Shown piece by piece: positions 7,598 through 17,376 of a DNA stretch of 64,000 bases. The first letter of the stretch is position 1, and every line of letters starts with the position of its first letter. Origin of the DNA: Photobacterium halotolerans DSM 18316 (lineage in GTDB: Bacteria > Pseudomonadota > Gammaproteobacteria > Enterobacterales > Vibrionaceae); the NCBI RefSeq assembly GCF_000425165.1, contig NZ_KE384323.1, positions 71,984-135,983 of the forward strand. The letters are read 5' to 3'. The position numbers and the translations under genes are program-made. The notes beneath the pieces are model-generated. The model searched no databases. It saw only the letters and a list, made by a program, of their open reading frames with translations, and was not told where the DNA came from.

Positions 7598-8270
7598 GTC
7601 TACATCCGTGATAAAAGCGCAATCAGTATCAAAACAGGTGACAACGGCCACCACGACTCTCACCATTCTGCAGGATGTTTCGCTTGAGGTCGAGCAGGGT
7701 GAAAGCATTGCTTTAGTTGGGGTTTCCGGAGCGGGTAAATCTACATTGATGACCTTGCTGGCCGGACTGGACGTACCCAGCAGCGGCGAAATTGAGTTAC
7801 TGGGGCAGGTCTTGTCCCACATGGACGATGAGTCCCGTGCCGCGTTGCGCAGCCAGGCCGTCGGGTTTGTATTCCAGAGTTTTTTGCTGATCCCGTCGCT
7901 GACGGCGCTGGAGAATGTGACCTTACCGGCCATTATCAAAGGGGAAACCGGTGATAGCGAGCGGGCAGCAGAGTTGTTGCGTCAGGTCGGGCTGCAGGGG
8001 CGTGAAGCGCATCTTCCCTCTCAGTTATCGGGCGGTGAGCAGCAGCGTGTGGCACTGGCCAGGGCATTCATGACGGCCCCGCAGGTGCTGTTTGCAGATG
8101 AACCGACCGGCAATCTGGATCAGCAGACCGCCGCCACCATCATAGATTTACTGTTTGCGCTCAACCGGGATCACGGCACGACTCTGGTACTGGTAACGCA
8201 TGACCCGCAACTGGCTGAACGTTGTGATCGGGTGGTACGTATTCATGGCGGACGGGTGGAGGCGGCATGA
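7596..8270 (+). CDS. ybbA: ABC transporter ATP-binding protein YbbA
   Basis: This 224-residue ATPase is of the LolD/MacB type, with Walker A GVSGAGKS, Q-loop FQSF, signature LSGGEQQR, Walker B VLFADEPTGNLD and switch His in VTHD. The start at 7596 (MSTSVIK) fits the family length; a 20-residue upstream extension is possible but runs through tesA. It pairs with the FtsX-like permease YbbP, whose start overlaps the stop by 4 nt (ATGA). YbbA-YbbP are mechanotransmission-type ABC systems thought to act on envelope lipids or lipoproteins with TesA; the exact substrate is not settled. Confidence 0.93.
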   Translation: MSTSVIKAQSVSKQVTTATTTLTILQDVSLEVEQGESIALVGVSGAGKSTLMTLLAGLDVPSSGEIELLGQVLSHMDDESRAALRSQAVGFVFQSFLLIPSLTALENVTLPAIIKGETGDSERAAELLRQVGLQGREAHLPSQLSGGEQQRVALARAFMTAPQVLFADEPTGNLDQQTAATIIDLLFALNRDHGTTLVLVTHDPQLAERCDRVVRIHGGRVEAA

Positions 8271-10744
8271 CAGAGATGAGTGAAAGCCAGAGTCCGGTCA
8301 GGCCAAAAGGCCATTCCCTGCTGCTGAAATGGAGCTGGCGTGAACTGTGGCAAGGGCAGTTGTGGCCTGTTGCGGTGGCACTGACCTTGATCATTGCCTG
8401 TGTGTTTGCGCTGGCCTCGCTGGTGGTGCGGGTTGAGAAGATCATGGTTAACCAGGGGCGCAGCATGATAGCGGCTGATCTGGTATTGAGATCGGCCAAT
8501 CCTGTGCCTGACAACCTTGTCAGGGAAGCGGAGCGTCTGGGGCTGACAGTCACAGCGCAAACGCGGTTCGGCACCATGGCGTTCAGCGATAATGCCATGC
8601 AGCTGGTGAGCGTGAAATCTGTCTCCAGCGATTTTCCATTACGGGGTGAGCTGGTGCTGCAGGGCACCAGCCGGACCCAGCAACAGGTCAATCCGGGCGA
8701 GTTATGGCTGTCTGAACGGTTATTCTCTCTGCTGAATGTGAAAAATGGCGATCAGGTGGCCATAGGGAATGCCGAGCTGACAGTGGCCGGCACCATAGTG
8801 CAGGAACCGGAACTGTCGTTTAACCCTTTCAGTCAGATGCCGGCCGTGCTGATGCATGAAGCCGATCTGGCCGCCACCGAGGCGATCCAGCCCGGCAGCC
8901 GGGTGCGCTACCGGGCTTATTTTAATGGCACTGAGACCCAGTTAAAGCAGCTCCGGGATCAAACGCAACTGACACCGGATCAGCGCTGGATCAGTGAAAC
9001 CACTCAAGGCCGGACCGGCGAGATGATCGAGCGGGTGCAGCAGTACCTGTCGCTGACCCTGATCCTGGTGATCATGATGGCCACGGCCACTCTGGTGCTG
9101 ACCTGTATGCACTACACCGCCAGCCGGACGGAAACCGTGGCCATGATGAAAAGTCTCGGTGCCGGTAAAGCCTTTCTGTGGCGATGGCTGGCGAGACAAC
9201 TGGGTCTGTTGTTCGCCATTGCCGCCTCGGCGGGCCTGGCGCTGGGACTTTTCCTGGAGTGGCTGTTACGTCTGCCGCTCACCGATGTACTGCCGCAGCC
9301 GCTGCCCGAGATGGGGGCCATGCCCTGGCTGGTCAGTCTGCTGGTGGCGATCCTGGTGTCGGTACCGGGTATAGGTATTGCGCTGTGGCGCTTGCTGGAT
9401 GCACCGGCTCTGGCAGTGATGCAGCGCCAGAGCTCGGACACCAGTTCTAAGAAACGTTACCTGCTGATTCTGTTCCCTGTCGTCGCGCTGTTACTCTGGG
9501 TCGGTGATAACCCCATGATGTGGCTGACGCTGGCAGGCTTGTTTGTGCTGCTGGTACTGCTGGCAGGGCTGGGCTTATTGCTGGTGGCCGGGCTGCGTCG
9601 TCGTCAGTGGGGACCGGCGATGACACTGGCACTGAGCCGTATCGGCCGCAGTCCGCTGGCAAGCGGTGCCCAGTTGGCTGCCCTGACCAGCTCGCTGATG
9701 CTGCTGGCGGTAATTTGGCTGCTGCGTACCGATTTGCTGGCGGACTGGCAGCAGACATTGCCGCCGGATGCCCCCAATGTGTTTGCGCTTAATATCAGCC
9801 CGGTTCAGCATCCGGCCTATCTCAATGTGCTGGATGAGAGCGGTTTAATGCGCTCCGACAGTTATCCTATAGTGCGCGGCCGGCTGGTCACCATAAACGG
9901 TAAGAATCCAAGGGCAGAAGAGGCTGAAAACGGCAGTGAGAATGATGATCGGCAGGAAGGGGATGAATCCCTGCGCCGTGAACTGAATTTTACCTGGCGA
10001 GATTCCATGCCAGTGCACAACACCTTAGTGGCAGGCGAATGGAGCAATACACCCGGCGGCGTGTCGGTGGAAACCGGGGTGGCAGAACGGCTGGGGATCA
10101 AACTGGGCGATACCCTGGGCTTTAACGTCAACAGCCAGATGTTCAGTGCCACAGTGACCAGTCTGCGGGAGGTGGAATGGCGCAATATGCGGCCTAATTT
10201 CTACTTCATTTTCACACCGGATGTCATGGCTGATCTGCCCGCCACCTGGCTGGTCAGTTTCAGAGTGGCCGCCGATCAGAGTGAGCTGGTGAACCGGCTC
10301 GGCAGAGACTATCCGACAGTCACCTTGCTGGACTTGAGAACCATGGCAACCCGGATTCAGGCCATCTTACAGCAGGTGTCACTGTCATTGTCTGTGCTGG
10401 CTTTTCTCGGGGTGTGCAGCGGCTTGTTACTGGTGCTGACTTTGTTACGCCTGAGCCTGTCACAGCGGCAGCAGGAAATTAAGCTCTACCGCACCCTAGG
10501 CGCCAGCCGAAGCCGGATCCGCGCCACCATCTGGAGTGAATATGGCCTGATGGCGGTACTGGCGGGAGTGATCGCCGTACTCGGGGCCGAAGCACTGGTG
10601 GCTGCTTTGATCAAATGGGGGTTTGAGCTGCCTGTCAGTTGGCATCCGGGGCTGTGGCTGGTACTGCCGCTGCTCTCAATCGTGCTGATCCTGCTGATAA
10701 TCAGTACCATGATGAAGCAACTGCTGCGTCCTTTGGGCCGATAG
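8267..10744 (+). CDS. ybbP: FtsX-like ABC permease YbbP
   Basis: The 825-residue inner-membrane permease has a transmembrane helix near residues 30-55, a large periplasmic domain, an FtsX-type core at about 255-380 (motif ARTETV-MKSLGAGK in the form TASRTETVAMMKSLGAG), a mid-protein cluster of helices at about 400-500, and a second FtsX domain at about 700-820 (QRQQEIKLYRTLGASRSRI). Duplicate FtsX domains in one chain let it work as the sole permease for YbbA. Translational coupling to ybbA is evident from the ATGA overlap. Confidence 0.92.
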   Translation: MTEMSESQSPVRPKGHSLLLKWSWRELWQGQLWPVAVALTLIIACVFALASLVVRVEKIMVNQGRSMIAADLVLRSANPVPDNLVREAERLGLTVTAQTRFGTMAFSDNAMQLVSVKSVSSDFPLRGELVLQGTSRTQQQVNPGELWLSERLFSLLNVKNGDQVAIGNAELTVAGTIVQEPELSFNPFSQMPAVLMHEADLAATEAIQPGSRVRYRAYFNGTETQLKQLRDQTQLTPDQRWISETTQGRTGEMIERVQQYLSLTLILVIMMATATLVLTCMHYTASRTETVAMMKSLGAGKAFLWRWLARQLGLLFAIAASAGLALGLFLEWLLRLPLTDVLPQPLPEMGAMPWLVSLLVAILVSVPGIGIALWRLLDAPALAVMQRQSSDTSSKKRYLLILFPVVALLLWVGDNPMMWLTLAGLFVLLVLLAGLGLLLVAGLRRRQWGPAMTLALSRIGRSPLASGAQLAALTSSLMLLAVIWLLRTDLLADWQQTLPPDAPNVFALNISPVQHPAYLNVLDESGLMRSDSYPIVRGRLVTINGKNPRAEEAENGSENDDRQEGDESLRRELNFTWRDSMPVHNTLVAGEWSNTPGGVSVETGVAERLGIKLGDTLGFNVNSQMFSATVTSLREVEWRNMRPNFYFIFTPDVMADLPATWLVSFRVAADQSELVNRLGRDYPTVTLLDLRTMATRIQAILQQVSLSLSVLAFLGVCSGLLLVLTLLRLSLSQRQQEIKLYRTLGASRSRIRATIWSEYGLMAVLAGVIAVLGAEALVAALIKWGFELPVSWHPGLWLVLPLLSIVLILLIISTMMKQLLRPLGR

Positions 10745-10759
10745 CGCTGTTGTGCCGGG

Positions 10760-11683
10760 TTACTCTACACGGGTCACCCGGCTTTCCTGATCGCTCAGGG
10801 CACTTTTCAGCGCGCCTTCCAGTTCCGGGTAGCAGAAATGGAAGCCATGGGCTTCCAGCTTGGCCGGCAGGGCACGCTGGCTGTCGAGCAGCATCTGGGC
10901 CGATTCTCCCATACCTAGGCGCAGCAACCATTCCGGTGTGCTCATCACATGCGGCCGATGCAGCACTCTAGCCAGTGTCTGGCTGAACTCTTTATTGGTA
11001 ACAGGTTTGGGGGCCGTGAGGTTATAGGGACCCTGGGCATCCGTCTGCTTGATCAGAAACAGTATGCCTTTCACCATATCCTGCAGGTGAATCCACGGGA
11101 AATACTGCTGTCCATTGCCAATCGGGCCACCCAGGCCCATTTTGTACAGCGGGACCAGTTTTGCCAGCGCCCCGCCGCCTTTGCCCAGGACTATACCGGT
11201 GCGCAGTATGCAGACGCGGGTTTTGTCTGACTGCGCCGCCAGTGCCCGCTCTTCCCAGGTACGGCAAACCGTATGAGCAAAATCGTCGCGCTTAACATCG
11301 AGCGACTCGTCAAAGCCGTTGTGCTGTTGATCGCCGTAGTAGCCCACAGCAGAGCCGCTGATGAAGGTATGGGGCGGATTATCACCGGCCTGTAATCTGC
11401 CCACCAGATCCTGGGTGAGCTGCCAGCGACTGCGGCAGATCTCTTCTTTCTGTTTCTCTGTCCAGCGCTTATCAGCAATCGGCTCGCCAGCCAGATTGAT
11501 CACTACATCAAATTCATTCAGGTTATCCAGTGAATCCAGACTGGTGATGACTTTAATATGATGACCCAGACGCTGATAAGCGCGGTTGGGGTTACGGCTG
11601 AGAACAGTCACCTGATCATGATTCAGATGAGGAAGCAGCGCTTTGCCAATAAACCCGGTTCCACCGGTGATCAAAATATCCAT
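10760..11683 (-). CDS. yfcH: TIGR01777-family epimerase-like protein YfcH
   Basis: The 307-residue extended-SDR protein has an NAD(P)-binding motif GGTGFIGKAL at its N-terminus, NLAGEPIADKRW, SGSAVGYYG (active-site region) and the C-terminal DUF1731 segment (PLYKMGLGGPIGNGQQYFPW, then IHLQDM). Family function is unknown; members resemble sugar-nucleotide epimerases. It converges on ybbP with only 15 nt between stops. Its start faces away from the SelW-like gene upstream, and a TATAAT-like element sits about 50 nt upstream of its ATG. Confidence 0.9.
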   Translation of the reverse strand: MDILITGGTGFIGKALLPHLNHDQVTVLSRNPNRAYQRLGHHIKVITSLDSLDNLNEFDVVINLAGEPIADKRWTEKQKEEICRSRWQLTQDLVGRLQAGDNPPHTFISGSAVGYYGDQQHNGFDESLDVKRDDFAHTVCRTWEERALAAQSDKTRVCILRTGIVLGKGGGALAKLVPLYKMGLGGPIGNGQQYFPWIHLQDMVKGILFLIKQTDAQGPYNLTAPKPVTNKEFSQTLARVLHRPHVMSTPEWLLRLGMGESAQMLLDSQRALPAKLEAHGFHFCYPELEGALKSALSDQESRVTRVE

Positions 11684-11802
11684 GTTTCGTCCGCCTGTCT
11701 GACTGATAAGTTATCCTTGTTTTGTCTAAATTATAACCAACCGGCGGGCTGTACACTGTTTTTCCAGCGCTTTCGGTTTTGACGCCAGTCAAAAAACGAG
11801 GA

Positions 11803-12102
11803 TCAGCGATCGACATGCCCCAGATCGCGAACGGGATCCAGAATATCCCTGACCCTTTGTTTAAGCTGTTTGGCATCAGGAAAACCGCCATCGGTTTTGC
11901 GTTCCCAGATGCGGACATTGTTACAGAAGACTTCAAACCGGCCGCCGGTGTCCGGGTGCAGGCTGACGGCGGCCAGATCTTCGCTGAAGGTATGCAACAG
12001 TTCCTGACACATCCAACTGGCCCGGAGCATCCAGTTACACTGGCGGCAGTAGTAAATATCAACCACGGCTTTGCCGGCCGTTTGCGGTGCATTGTCAGAC
12101 AT
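11803..12102 (-). CDS. SelT/SelW/SelH (Rdx) family thioredoxin-like protein, Cys form
   Basis: The 99-residue protein starts MSDNAPQ, then VDIYYCRQCNWMLRA and HTFSEDLAAVSLHP, then a Gly-rich GGRFEVF segment and a C-terminal KQRVRD helix. The CRQC at 19-22 matches the CxxU/CxxC redox site of the Rdx family, here with cysteine where some relatives carry selenocysteine. The track start is further upstream, but the ATG at 12102 begins right before the first beta strand. The TauE-like permease gene ends 9 nt upstream, suggesting cotranscription. The redox partner is unknown. Confidence 0.85.
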   Translation of the reverse strand: MSDNAPQTAGKAVVDIYYCRQCNWMLRASWMCQELLHTFSEDLAAVSLHPDTGGRFEVFCNNVRIWERKTDGGFPDAKQLKQRVRDILDPVRDLGHVDR

Positions 12103-12110
12103 AATAATCC

Positions 12111-12872
12111 TCACATTCCGAATAACAGTTTGGCCCCGATCAGAAACGTCAGGGCTTCGAAACAACGTTTGATCAGCTTGTTGCTTTGTCTGATAGCCAG
12201 GTGCGCCCCGAGGTAGCCCCCCAGCAATGAACCGGCAATCAGAATCGGCAGCCAGGGCCAGAATATTTCCGCGCCTGCCGCGTACATGGCGACCGCGCCT
12301 GTACCGTTCCAGAACAAACCGACACTGATCATGGTTAACGCGACGGCTTGTTTATAGTCATAACCGAACCAGCGGATCAGAAATAAGGTCACAAACAGGC
12401 CGCTGCCTGCGGTCAGCGAGCCATTAATCACCCCGATCCCTGCCAGGCCCAGGCTGCCAGCGATCAGTCCTCTGGTATCCCGTCGGCGGGCACTTTCACT
12501 CTGGCCCAGGCTGGGTTGATACAGGGAGTATACGCCAAGACCAATGATGAGCATGCCAAGGGCAGCCTCGGCCAGTCGGCCCGGTACAAAGAGAATGGCA
12601 TTGGCGCCCAGAATGACACCTAAGGTACCGGATGCAATGACATAGCCCGTCATTGACCAGTTCAGCTTACCGGAACGGATATGTTTGACGGCCGCGCCCA
12701 GCCCGAGTGCGACGCTGGCGATTTTATGGGTAGCCAGCGCGACGGAAAAGGGCAGGCCCAGAAAAATCAGCAGGGGAAACTGGATCAGCCCGGCACCGCC
12801 GCCGGACAGAGAAGCCAGTGTGTTGGCAAACAGGGAGCCAATAAAAAGTCCGAGCGAATTCAACCAATCCAT
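12111..12872 (-). CDS. TauE/SafE family membrane permease (DUF81)
   Basis: The 253-residue protein has about eight hydrophobic helices and the TauE/SafE signature near the N-terminus (SLSGGGAGLIQFPLL) repeated in the second half (GSLTAGSGLFVTL). The family is proposed to export sulfite, sulfoacetate or related anions. It is probably cotranscribed with the downstream SelW-like gene, 9 nt away. The substrate cannot be predicted from sequence alone. Confidence 0.88.
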   Translation of the reverse strand: MDWLNSLGLFIGSLFANTLASLSGGGAGLIQFPLLIFLGLPFSVALATHKIASVALGLGAAVKHIRSGKLNWSMTGYVIASGTLGVILGANAILFVPGRLAEAALGMLIIGLGVYSLYQPSLGQSESARRRDTRGLIAGSLGLAGIGVINGSLTAGSGLFVTLFLIRWFGYDYKQAVALTMISVGLFWNGTGAVAMYAAGAEIFWPWLPILIAGSLLGGYLGAHLAIRQSNKLIKRCFEALTFLIGAKLLFGM

Positions 12873-12954
12873 GTATCTTGCTGCAATCCTTAATTATTCA
12901 GACTTCACAGCATACGGGTTATGAATAATCTGGCAATGAGAATAGGGGGCGAAT

Positions 12955-12988
12955 AAAAAAATACCCCGGCGATGCCGGGGTATTTTTT
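12955..12988 (-). terminator. Terminator of ackA-pta
   Basis: A 10-bp GC-rich stem (ATACCCCGGC / GCCGGGGTAT) with a 3-nt loop, flanked by an A-run and a T-run, lies 20 nt after the pta stop. It works on the minus strand and has the symmetry to act on both strands. Confidence 0.92.
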
Positions 12989-13007
12989 CGTTCGGTTAAG
13001 TGAAGAC

Positions 13008-15167
13008 TTAAGCGTTTTGCTCTTCAGCCTGCTTGGCCTGAATCGCGGTCAGTGCGATGGTGTAGACGATGTCGTCGACCAGCGCGCCACGAGACAGGTC
13101 GTTCACCGGCTTGCGCATGCCCTGAAGCATTGGACCGATGGACACCAGCTCGGCAGAACGTTGTACCGCTTTATAGGTGGTGTTACCTGTGTTCAGATCC
13201 GGGAACACGAACACGGTGGCTTTACCGGCAACCGGTGAATCCGGTGCCTTCGACTTCGCCACGTTTTCCATGATGGCGGCGTCGTACTGCAGCGGACCGT
13301 CGATGATCAGATCAGGACGTTTTTTCTGCGCGATACGGGTCGCTTCACGGACTTTATCAACGTCGGCACCCTGACCGGAATTACCGGTAGAGTAAGAGAT
13401 CATCGCCACGCGCGGTTCAATACCGAAGGCTTTGGCAGAGTCCGCCGATTGAATGGCGATTTCAGCCAGTTGCTCAGCGTTCGGGTCCGGGTTGATGGCA
13501 CAGTCACCATACACCAGCACCTGATCAGGCAGCAGCATGAAGAAGACAGAAGAGACCAGTGACGCACTTGGCGCTGTTTTGATCAGCTGCAGCGGCGGGC
13601 GAATGGTGTTGGCTGTGGTATGTACCGCACCCGAGACCAGACCGTCCACTTCGTCTTGTTCCAGCATCATGGTACCCAGTACAACGGTATCTTCCAGCTG
13701 TTCACGGGCAACCACTTCGGTCATGCCTTTGTTCTTACGCAGCTCAACCAGGCGGGCCACATACTGCTCGCGCACAGAGGCCGGATCGATAATGTCAACA
13801 CCGGCACCCAGTACCACACCTTGCTGTTCAGCAACGCGTTTGATTTCCGCCGGGTTACCCAGCAGCACACATTCCGCAATACCGCGTTCTGCACAGATAG
13901 CAGCCGCTTTCACTGTACGTGGCTCGTCACCTTCAGGCAGCACGATACGCTTCGCCGCACGGCGGGCATATTCTGTCAGCTGGTAACGGAAAGCCGGCGG
14001 GCTCAGGCGGCGTTCACGGGCAGAACCTTCGCTCAGAGATTCGATCCACTGGCCGTCAATGTGGCTGGCCATGTATTCGTTGACCATCTCGACCCGCTCT
14101 TTATCGTCAGCCGGTACTTCCAGGCTGAAGCTCTGCAGGTTCAGAGAGGTCTGCCAGGTGTTACCTTTGGCAATCATCACAGGCAGGCCGGTTTCGAACG
14201 CACGCTTGCACAGTTTTTCAACGGTCGCAGGCAGTTCATAACCGCCGGTCAGTAGCAGCGCGCCGATTTCCACACCGTTCATAGCCGCCAGACAGGCAGC
14301 CACAACCACATCAGGACGGTCTGCTGAGGTGACCAGCAGTGAACCCGGACGGAAGTGCTCAACCATGTTAGGGATAGAGCGGGCACAGAAAGTGATGCTT
14401 TTAATGCGACGGCTGTCGATTTCACCCGGGTTGATAATGTCAGCATTGAGGTGCTTGGCGATGTCTGTTGCACGGGTCGCGATCAGCTCGGCATTGAAGG
14501 GCACACAGCCCAGCACACGAATCGGGCTGGAGTTGAACACTTGCATCACTTCAACGTGAGTCGGCATTACAGAGTCAGAACCGTCGAAAATCTCAGACAG
14601 ATCCGGACGGGTACGACCTTCCGCATCCACAGGGGCATTGAGTTTGTTTACAATCACACCTGAGATGTGTTTGTTCTTAATGCCGCCAAAGTTAGAGCAG
14701 GCAATTTCAATGCGCTCTTTCAGTTGGGCCGGGTTATCTGTACCCGGTGCCACCACGAACACGATTTCCGCATCCAGTGTCTTGGCAATTTCGTAGTTGA
14801 TCTGGTTCGCAAACGGGTGCTTGCGGGTGGGGACCAGACCTTCAATCAGGGCCACTTCAGCGCCTTCAGTAGCTTCTTTAAAGCGTGCAACGATATCTTC
14901 CAGCAGCACGTCGCTCTGGTCGCTGCGGATCAGCTCATCGGCTTCAGCCATGGACACCGGCTGGGCAATTTGCATGTCGCTGTTGGCACGGATAATAGAC
15001 GTTGTCAGATCCGGCTGATCGCCGCCGTGACGAGGCTGGGCGATAGGTTTGAAAAAGGAAACACGGACGCCTTTGCGCTCCATAGCGCGAAGCACACCCA
15101 GGCTGACGCTGGTCAGGCCGACTCCGGCACCGACCGGAATGAGCATTATGGTACGTGACACAGTCAA
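13008..15167 (-). CDS. pta: Phosphate acetyltransferase Pta (long form)
   Basis: The 719-residue enzyme interconverts acetyl-CoA and acetyl phosphate. It is the long enterobacterial/vibrio form: an N-terminal P-loop-like domain ([14 protein letters not shown]), a central DRTGG domain at about 215-330, and the C-terminal PTA catalytic domain from about 390 on ([40 protein letters not shown]). It follows ackA by 114 nt with a hairpin terminator between them, so some of its expression depends on read-through or its own promoter. Confidence 0.97.
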   Translation of the reverse strand: MTVSRTIMLIPVGAGVGLTSVSLGVLRAMERKGVRVSFFKPIAQPRHGGDQPDLTTSIIRANSDMQIAQPVSMAEADELIRSDQSDVLLEDIVARFKEATEGAEVALIEGLVPTRKHPFANQINYEIAKTLDAEIVFVVAPGTDNPAQLKERIEIACSNFGGIKNKHISGVIVNKLNAPVDAEGRTRPDLSEIFDGSDSVMPTHVEVMQVFNSSPIRVLGCVPFNAELIATRATDIAKHLNADIINPGEIDSRRIKSITFCARSIPNMVEHFRPGSLLVTSADRPDVVVAACLAAMNGVEIGALLLTGGYELPATVEKLCKRAFETGLPVMIAKGNTWQTSLNLQSFSLEVPADDKERVEMVNEYMASHIDGQWIESLSEGSARERRLSPPAFRYQLTEYARRAAKRIVLPEGDEPRTVKAAAICAERGIAECVLLGNPAEIKRVAEQQGVVLGAGVDIIDPASVREQYVARLVELRKNKGMTEVVAREQLEDTVVLGTMMLEQDEVDGLVSGAVHTTANTIRPPLQLIKTAPSASLVSSVFFMLLPDQVLVYGDCAINPDPNAEQLAEIAIQSADSAKAFGIEPRVAMISYSTGNSGQGADVDKVREATRIAQKKRPDLIIDGPLQYDAAIMENVAKSKAPDSPVAGKATVFVFPDLNTGNTTYKAVQRSAELVSIGPMLQGMRKPVNDLSRGALVDDIVYTIALTAIQAKQAEEQNA

Positions 15168-15247
15168 TTCCTCAAACTGTTAGCAAACGGTAGAAAGGGA
15201 GATCAGGCTGTCGGACAGCGGCTCCCGATTATTAGCATTCTTGATAG

Positions 15248-15269
15248 AAAAAGGCCGACTAGGTCGGCC
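15248..15269 (-). terminator. Intra-operon terminator between ackA and pta
   Basis: On the minus strand, GGCCGAC, a 3-nt loop and GTCGGCC are followed by five T. It begins 12 nt after the ackA stop. It would reduce transcription into pta unless read through, giving ackA in excess of pta. Confidence 0.82.
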
Positions 15270-15281
15270 AATAGGTGTTGC

Positions 15282-16481
15282 TTAGATGTTGGTCAGGCGT
15301 GCTGTATCTTCAGCAATCACCAGCTCTTCATTGGTAGAGATAACCATAGCCGGTACGCGGCTGTTGTCTGTGGTGATCACACCTTCGCCACCGAAACGGG
15401 CTTTCAGGTTCTTCTCGCTGTCGACTTCGATACCGAAGAACTTCAGGCGGTTCAGCACCATTTCACGGATTGGAGCAGAGTTCTCGCCAATGCCGCCGGT
15501 GAAAGTGATCGCATCCAGCTGACCGTCCAGCGTCGCTGTGTAGCTGGCCACGTATTTCGCCAGGCGGTGGCAGAATACGTCCATCGCACGGGTCGCTTCT
15601 TCTTTCTGACCATAGTTGTCTTCAACGAAACGGCAGTCAGAAGTGACTTCTGTCAGACCGGCCAGACCGGATTCTTTGGTCAGCATGGTGTTGATTTCGT
15701 CAACAGAGTAGCCCAGAGAGTCGTGCAGGTGAAAGATGATCGCAGGATCCAGATCGCCGCTACGGGTACCCATTACCAGACCTTCCAGCGGAGTCAGACC
15801 CATAGAAGTATCCACAGACTGGCCATTCTTGATAGCACATACAGAGGCACCGTTACCCAGATGGCAGTTGATGATGTTCAGCTCGCTTTCTGGTTTACCC
15901 ATGCGGTTAGCCGCTTCACGGGTAATGAACAGGTGAGAAGTACCGTGGAAACCGTAACGACGGATGCCGTGGTCTTTGTACAGCTTGTATGGCAGCGCGT
16001 ACAGGTAAGCTTCTTCTGGCATAGTCTGGTGGAATGCGGTATCGAATACGGCCACATTTTTCAGTGCCGGGAAGGCTTTCTGGGCGGCTTTGATACCTAT
16101 GATGTTCGCTGGGTTGTGCAGCGGCGCCATAGTGGCACATTCTTCGATGGCGTTGATAATGTCATCATTGATCAGCGCTGACTGCGTAAATTTCTCGCCG
16201 CCGTGAACCACACGGTGGCCGATAGCTTTCAGATTGTCAGCCAATTCAGGTTTAGAGGCAAGGATAGTCTCTACCATGAAAGCCAGTGCTTCTTCGTGCG
16301 CAGCACCGTTACCCAGTTGTGCTTCATGTTTGGCACCATCAAGTTTCCACTTGATTCGCGCTTCAGGAAGGTGCAGACATTCTGCTAAACCTGACAGGTG
16401 CTCATCACCTGAAACAGTGTCGATAATGGCAAACTTGAAGGAAGAACTGCCGCAGTTAAGTACTAGAACCAGCTTAGACAT
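15282..16481 (-). CDS. ackA: Acetate kinase AckA
   Basis: The 399-residue cytoplasmic enzyme converts acetyl phosphate and ADP to acetate and ATP, the energy-yielding step of overflow metabolism. The N-terminus holds the nucleotide-binding strand [14 protein letters not shown], followed by [30 protein letters not shown] with the family signature, GFHGTSH, and the C-terminal TGGIGENSA. It is the first gene of ackA-pta, and yfbV is divergent upstream, an arrangement shared with E. coli. Confidence 0.98.
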   Translation of the reverse strand: MSKLVLVLNCGSSSFKFAIIDTVSGDEHLSGLAECLHLPEARIKWKLDGAKHEAQLGNGAAHEEALAFMVETILASKPELADNLKAIGHRVVHGGEKFTQSALINDDIINAIEECATMAPLHNPANIIGIKAAQKAFPALKNVAVFDTAFHQTMPEEAYLYALPYKLYKDHGIRRYGFHGTSHLFITREAANRMGKPESELNIINCHLGNGASVCAIKNGQSVDTSMGLTPLEGLVMGTRSGDLDPAIIFHLHDSLGYSVDEINTMLTKESGLAGLTEVTSDCRFVEDNYGQKEEATRAMDVFCHRLAKYVASYTATLDGQLDAITFTGGIGENSAPIREMVLNRLKFFGIEVDSEKNLKARFGGEGVITTDNSRVPAMVISTNEELVIAEDTARLTNI

Positions 16482-16801
16482 GTGAGTGACTACCTATATA
16501 ATCTTGTCTGAAAGTTGATATTCAATTGAATAAGCGTTAACCATAGAATAGTCGACCCAATGTAGGGTGAGACTAAACCAGGTAATTTTGCTTCTGTCCG
16601 TAGAAGTGAAATGCAAACCTGAGGAGTTAACTTATCCTTAATTTATTGCGATAACAGGGTTATCGGGCAACAATTACCTAAGGCGTGCATAGGATAGCCC
16701 TTGTTGGTCGATATAACAAAAAAATTTTTAAAAATTAATTCACGGTAGATTGATTGTTGTTTGTTTTGAAAATTTACAATATTTGTTGAGGCTGGTGCGA
16801 T
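16482..16801. promoter_or_regulatory. Divergent ackA/yfbV intergenic region
   Basis: This 320-nt stretch has no credible ORF. It is AT-rich near yfbV (poly-A/T at about 16718-16740) and must hold the promoters of both genes. AT-rich -10-like elements exist on both strands, but I could not fix a single best promoter or a convincing FNR or ArcA box. Confidence 0.5.
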
Positions 16802-17251
16802 ATGAATCAGACAAAAATCTGGAAGCAGGTCCAACACGGCCAGCATTACATGTCGGTATGGCCAATGCGCCAAGAGCTGGCTGCATTGTTTCCTGAACAA
16901 CGCTATATCAAGGCCACCCGATTTGCGGTGCGGGTGATGCCCGCTGTGGCCGTGATGAGCGTTCTGAGCCAGATGGCTTTTCATAATTTCTCTGGTTTGC
17001 CACTGGCGATGGCAGTGGCCCTGTTTGCGCTCAGTATGCCGTTGCAGGGGTTGTTGTGGCTGGGCAAACGCAGCCGGACAGCCTTGCCGCCCTCACTGGC
17101 GAGCTGGTGCCGGGAAATACACGGCAAAATTTTAAGTGAAGGCTATTCCATGCAGCCGCTGAAAGAGCGGCCCCGCTATCTGGAGCTGGCACAGGTACTG
17201 GACAGAGCTTTTAAGCAGTTGGACAAGGCCTCGCTCGAACGCTGGTTTTAA
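16802..17251 (+). CDS. yfbV: UPF0208 membrane protein YfbV
   Basis: The 149-residue protein matches YfbV. It has a conserved N-terminus ([28 protein letters not shown]), two transmembrane helices at about 43-62 and 68-88, and a cytoplasmic C-terminal segment ending with [16 protein letters not shown]. The family function is unknown. Placement divergent from ackA is conserved in enterics. A bidirectional terminator lies between it and dxs. Confidence 0.92.
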   Translation: MNQTKIWKQVQHGQHYMSVWPMRQELAALFPEQRYIKATRFAVRVMPAVAVMSVLSQMAFHNFSGLPLAMAVALFALSMPLQGLLWLGKRSRTALPPSLASWCREIHGKILSEGYSMQPLKERPRYLELAQVLDRAFKQLDKASLERWF

Positions 17252-17321
17252 CGGGCATCTTGTCGACCTGAAGGGAAGGCGTTTTCAGACTAACCTGAGC
17301 TGGCTGACAGAGAAAAACAAA

Positions 17322-17355
17322 AAAACGGACAGGGTGCGATCTTGTCCGTTTTTTT
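17322..17355. terminator. Bidirectional terminator between yfbV and dxs
   Basis: The stem ACGGACA / TGTCCGT is flanked by A-runs on the left and seven T on the right, so it can end yfbV transcripts on the plus strand and dxs transcripts on the minus strand. Confidence 0.88.
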
Positions 17356-17376
17356 ATTTGTCATCACTTCTGAAGA

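Noticed and set aside
11616..12092. A 158-codon minus-strand frame overlapping the SelW-like gene and the yfcH start
   Set aside because: It lies in another frame of the SelW-like gene and yfcH promoter region; the other frame has the CxxC motif and family segments.
13620..14255. A 211-codon plus-strand frame within pta
   Set aside because: Antisense of the conserved pta central region, without a start context or recognisable fold.
16500..16560. A possible FNR site upstream of ackA (TTGAATATCAA region)
   Set aside because: Only one half matches the consensus when the 4-bp spacer is enforced.
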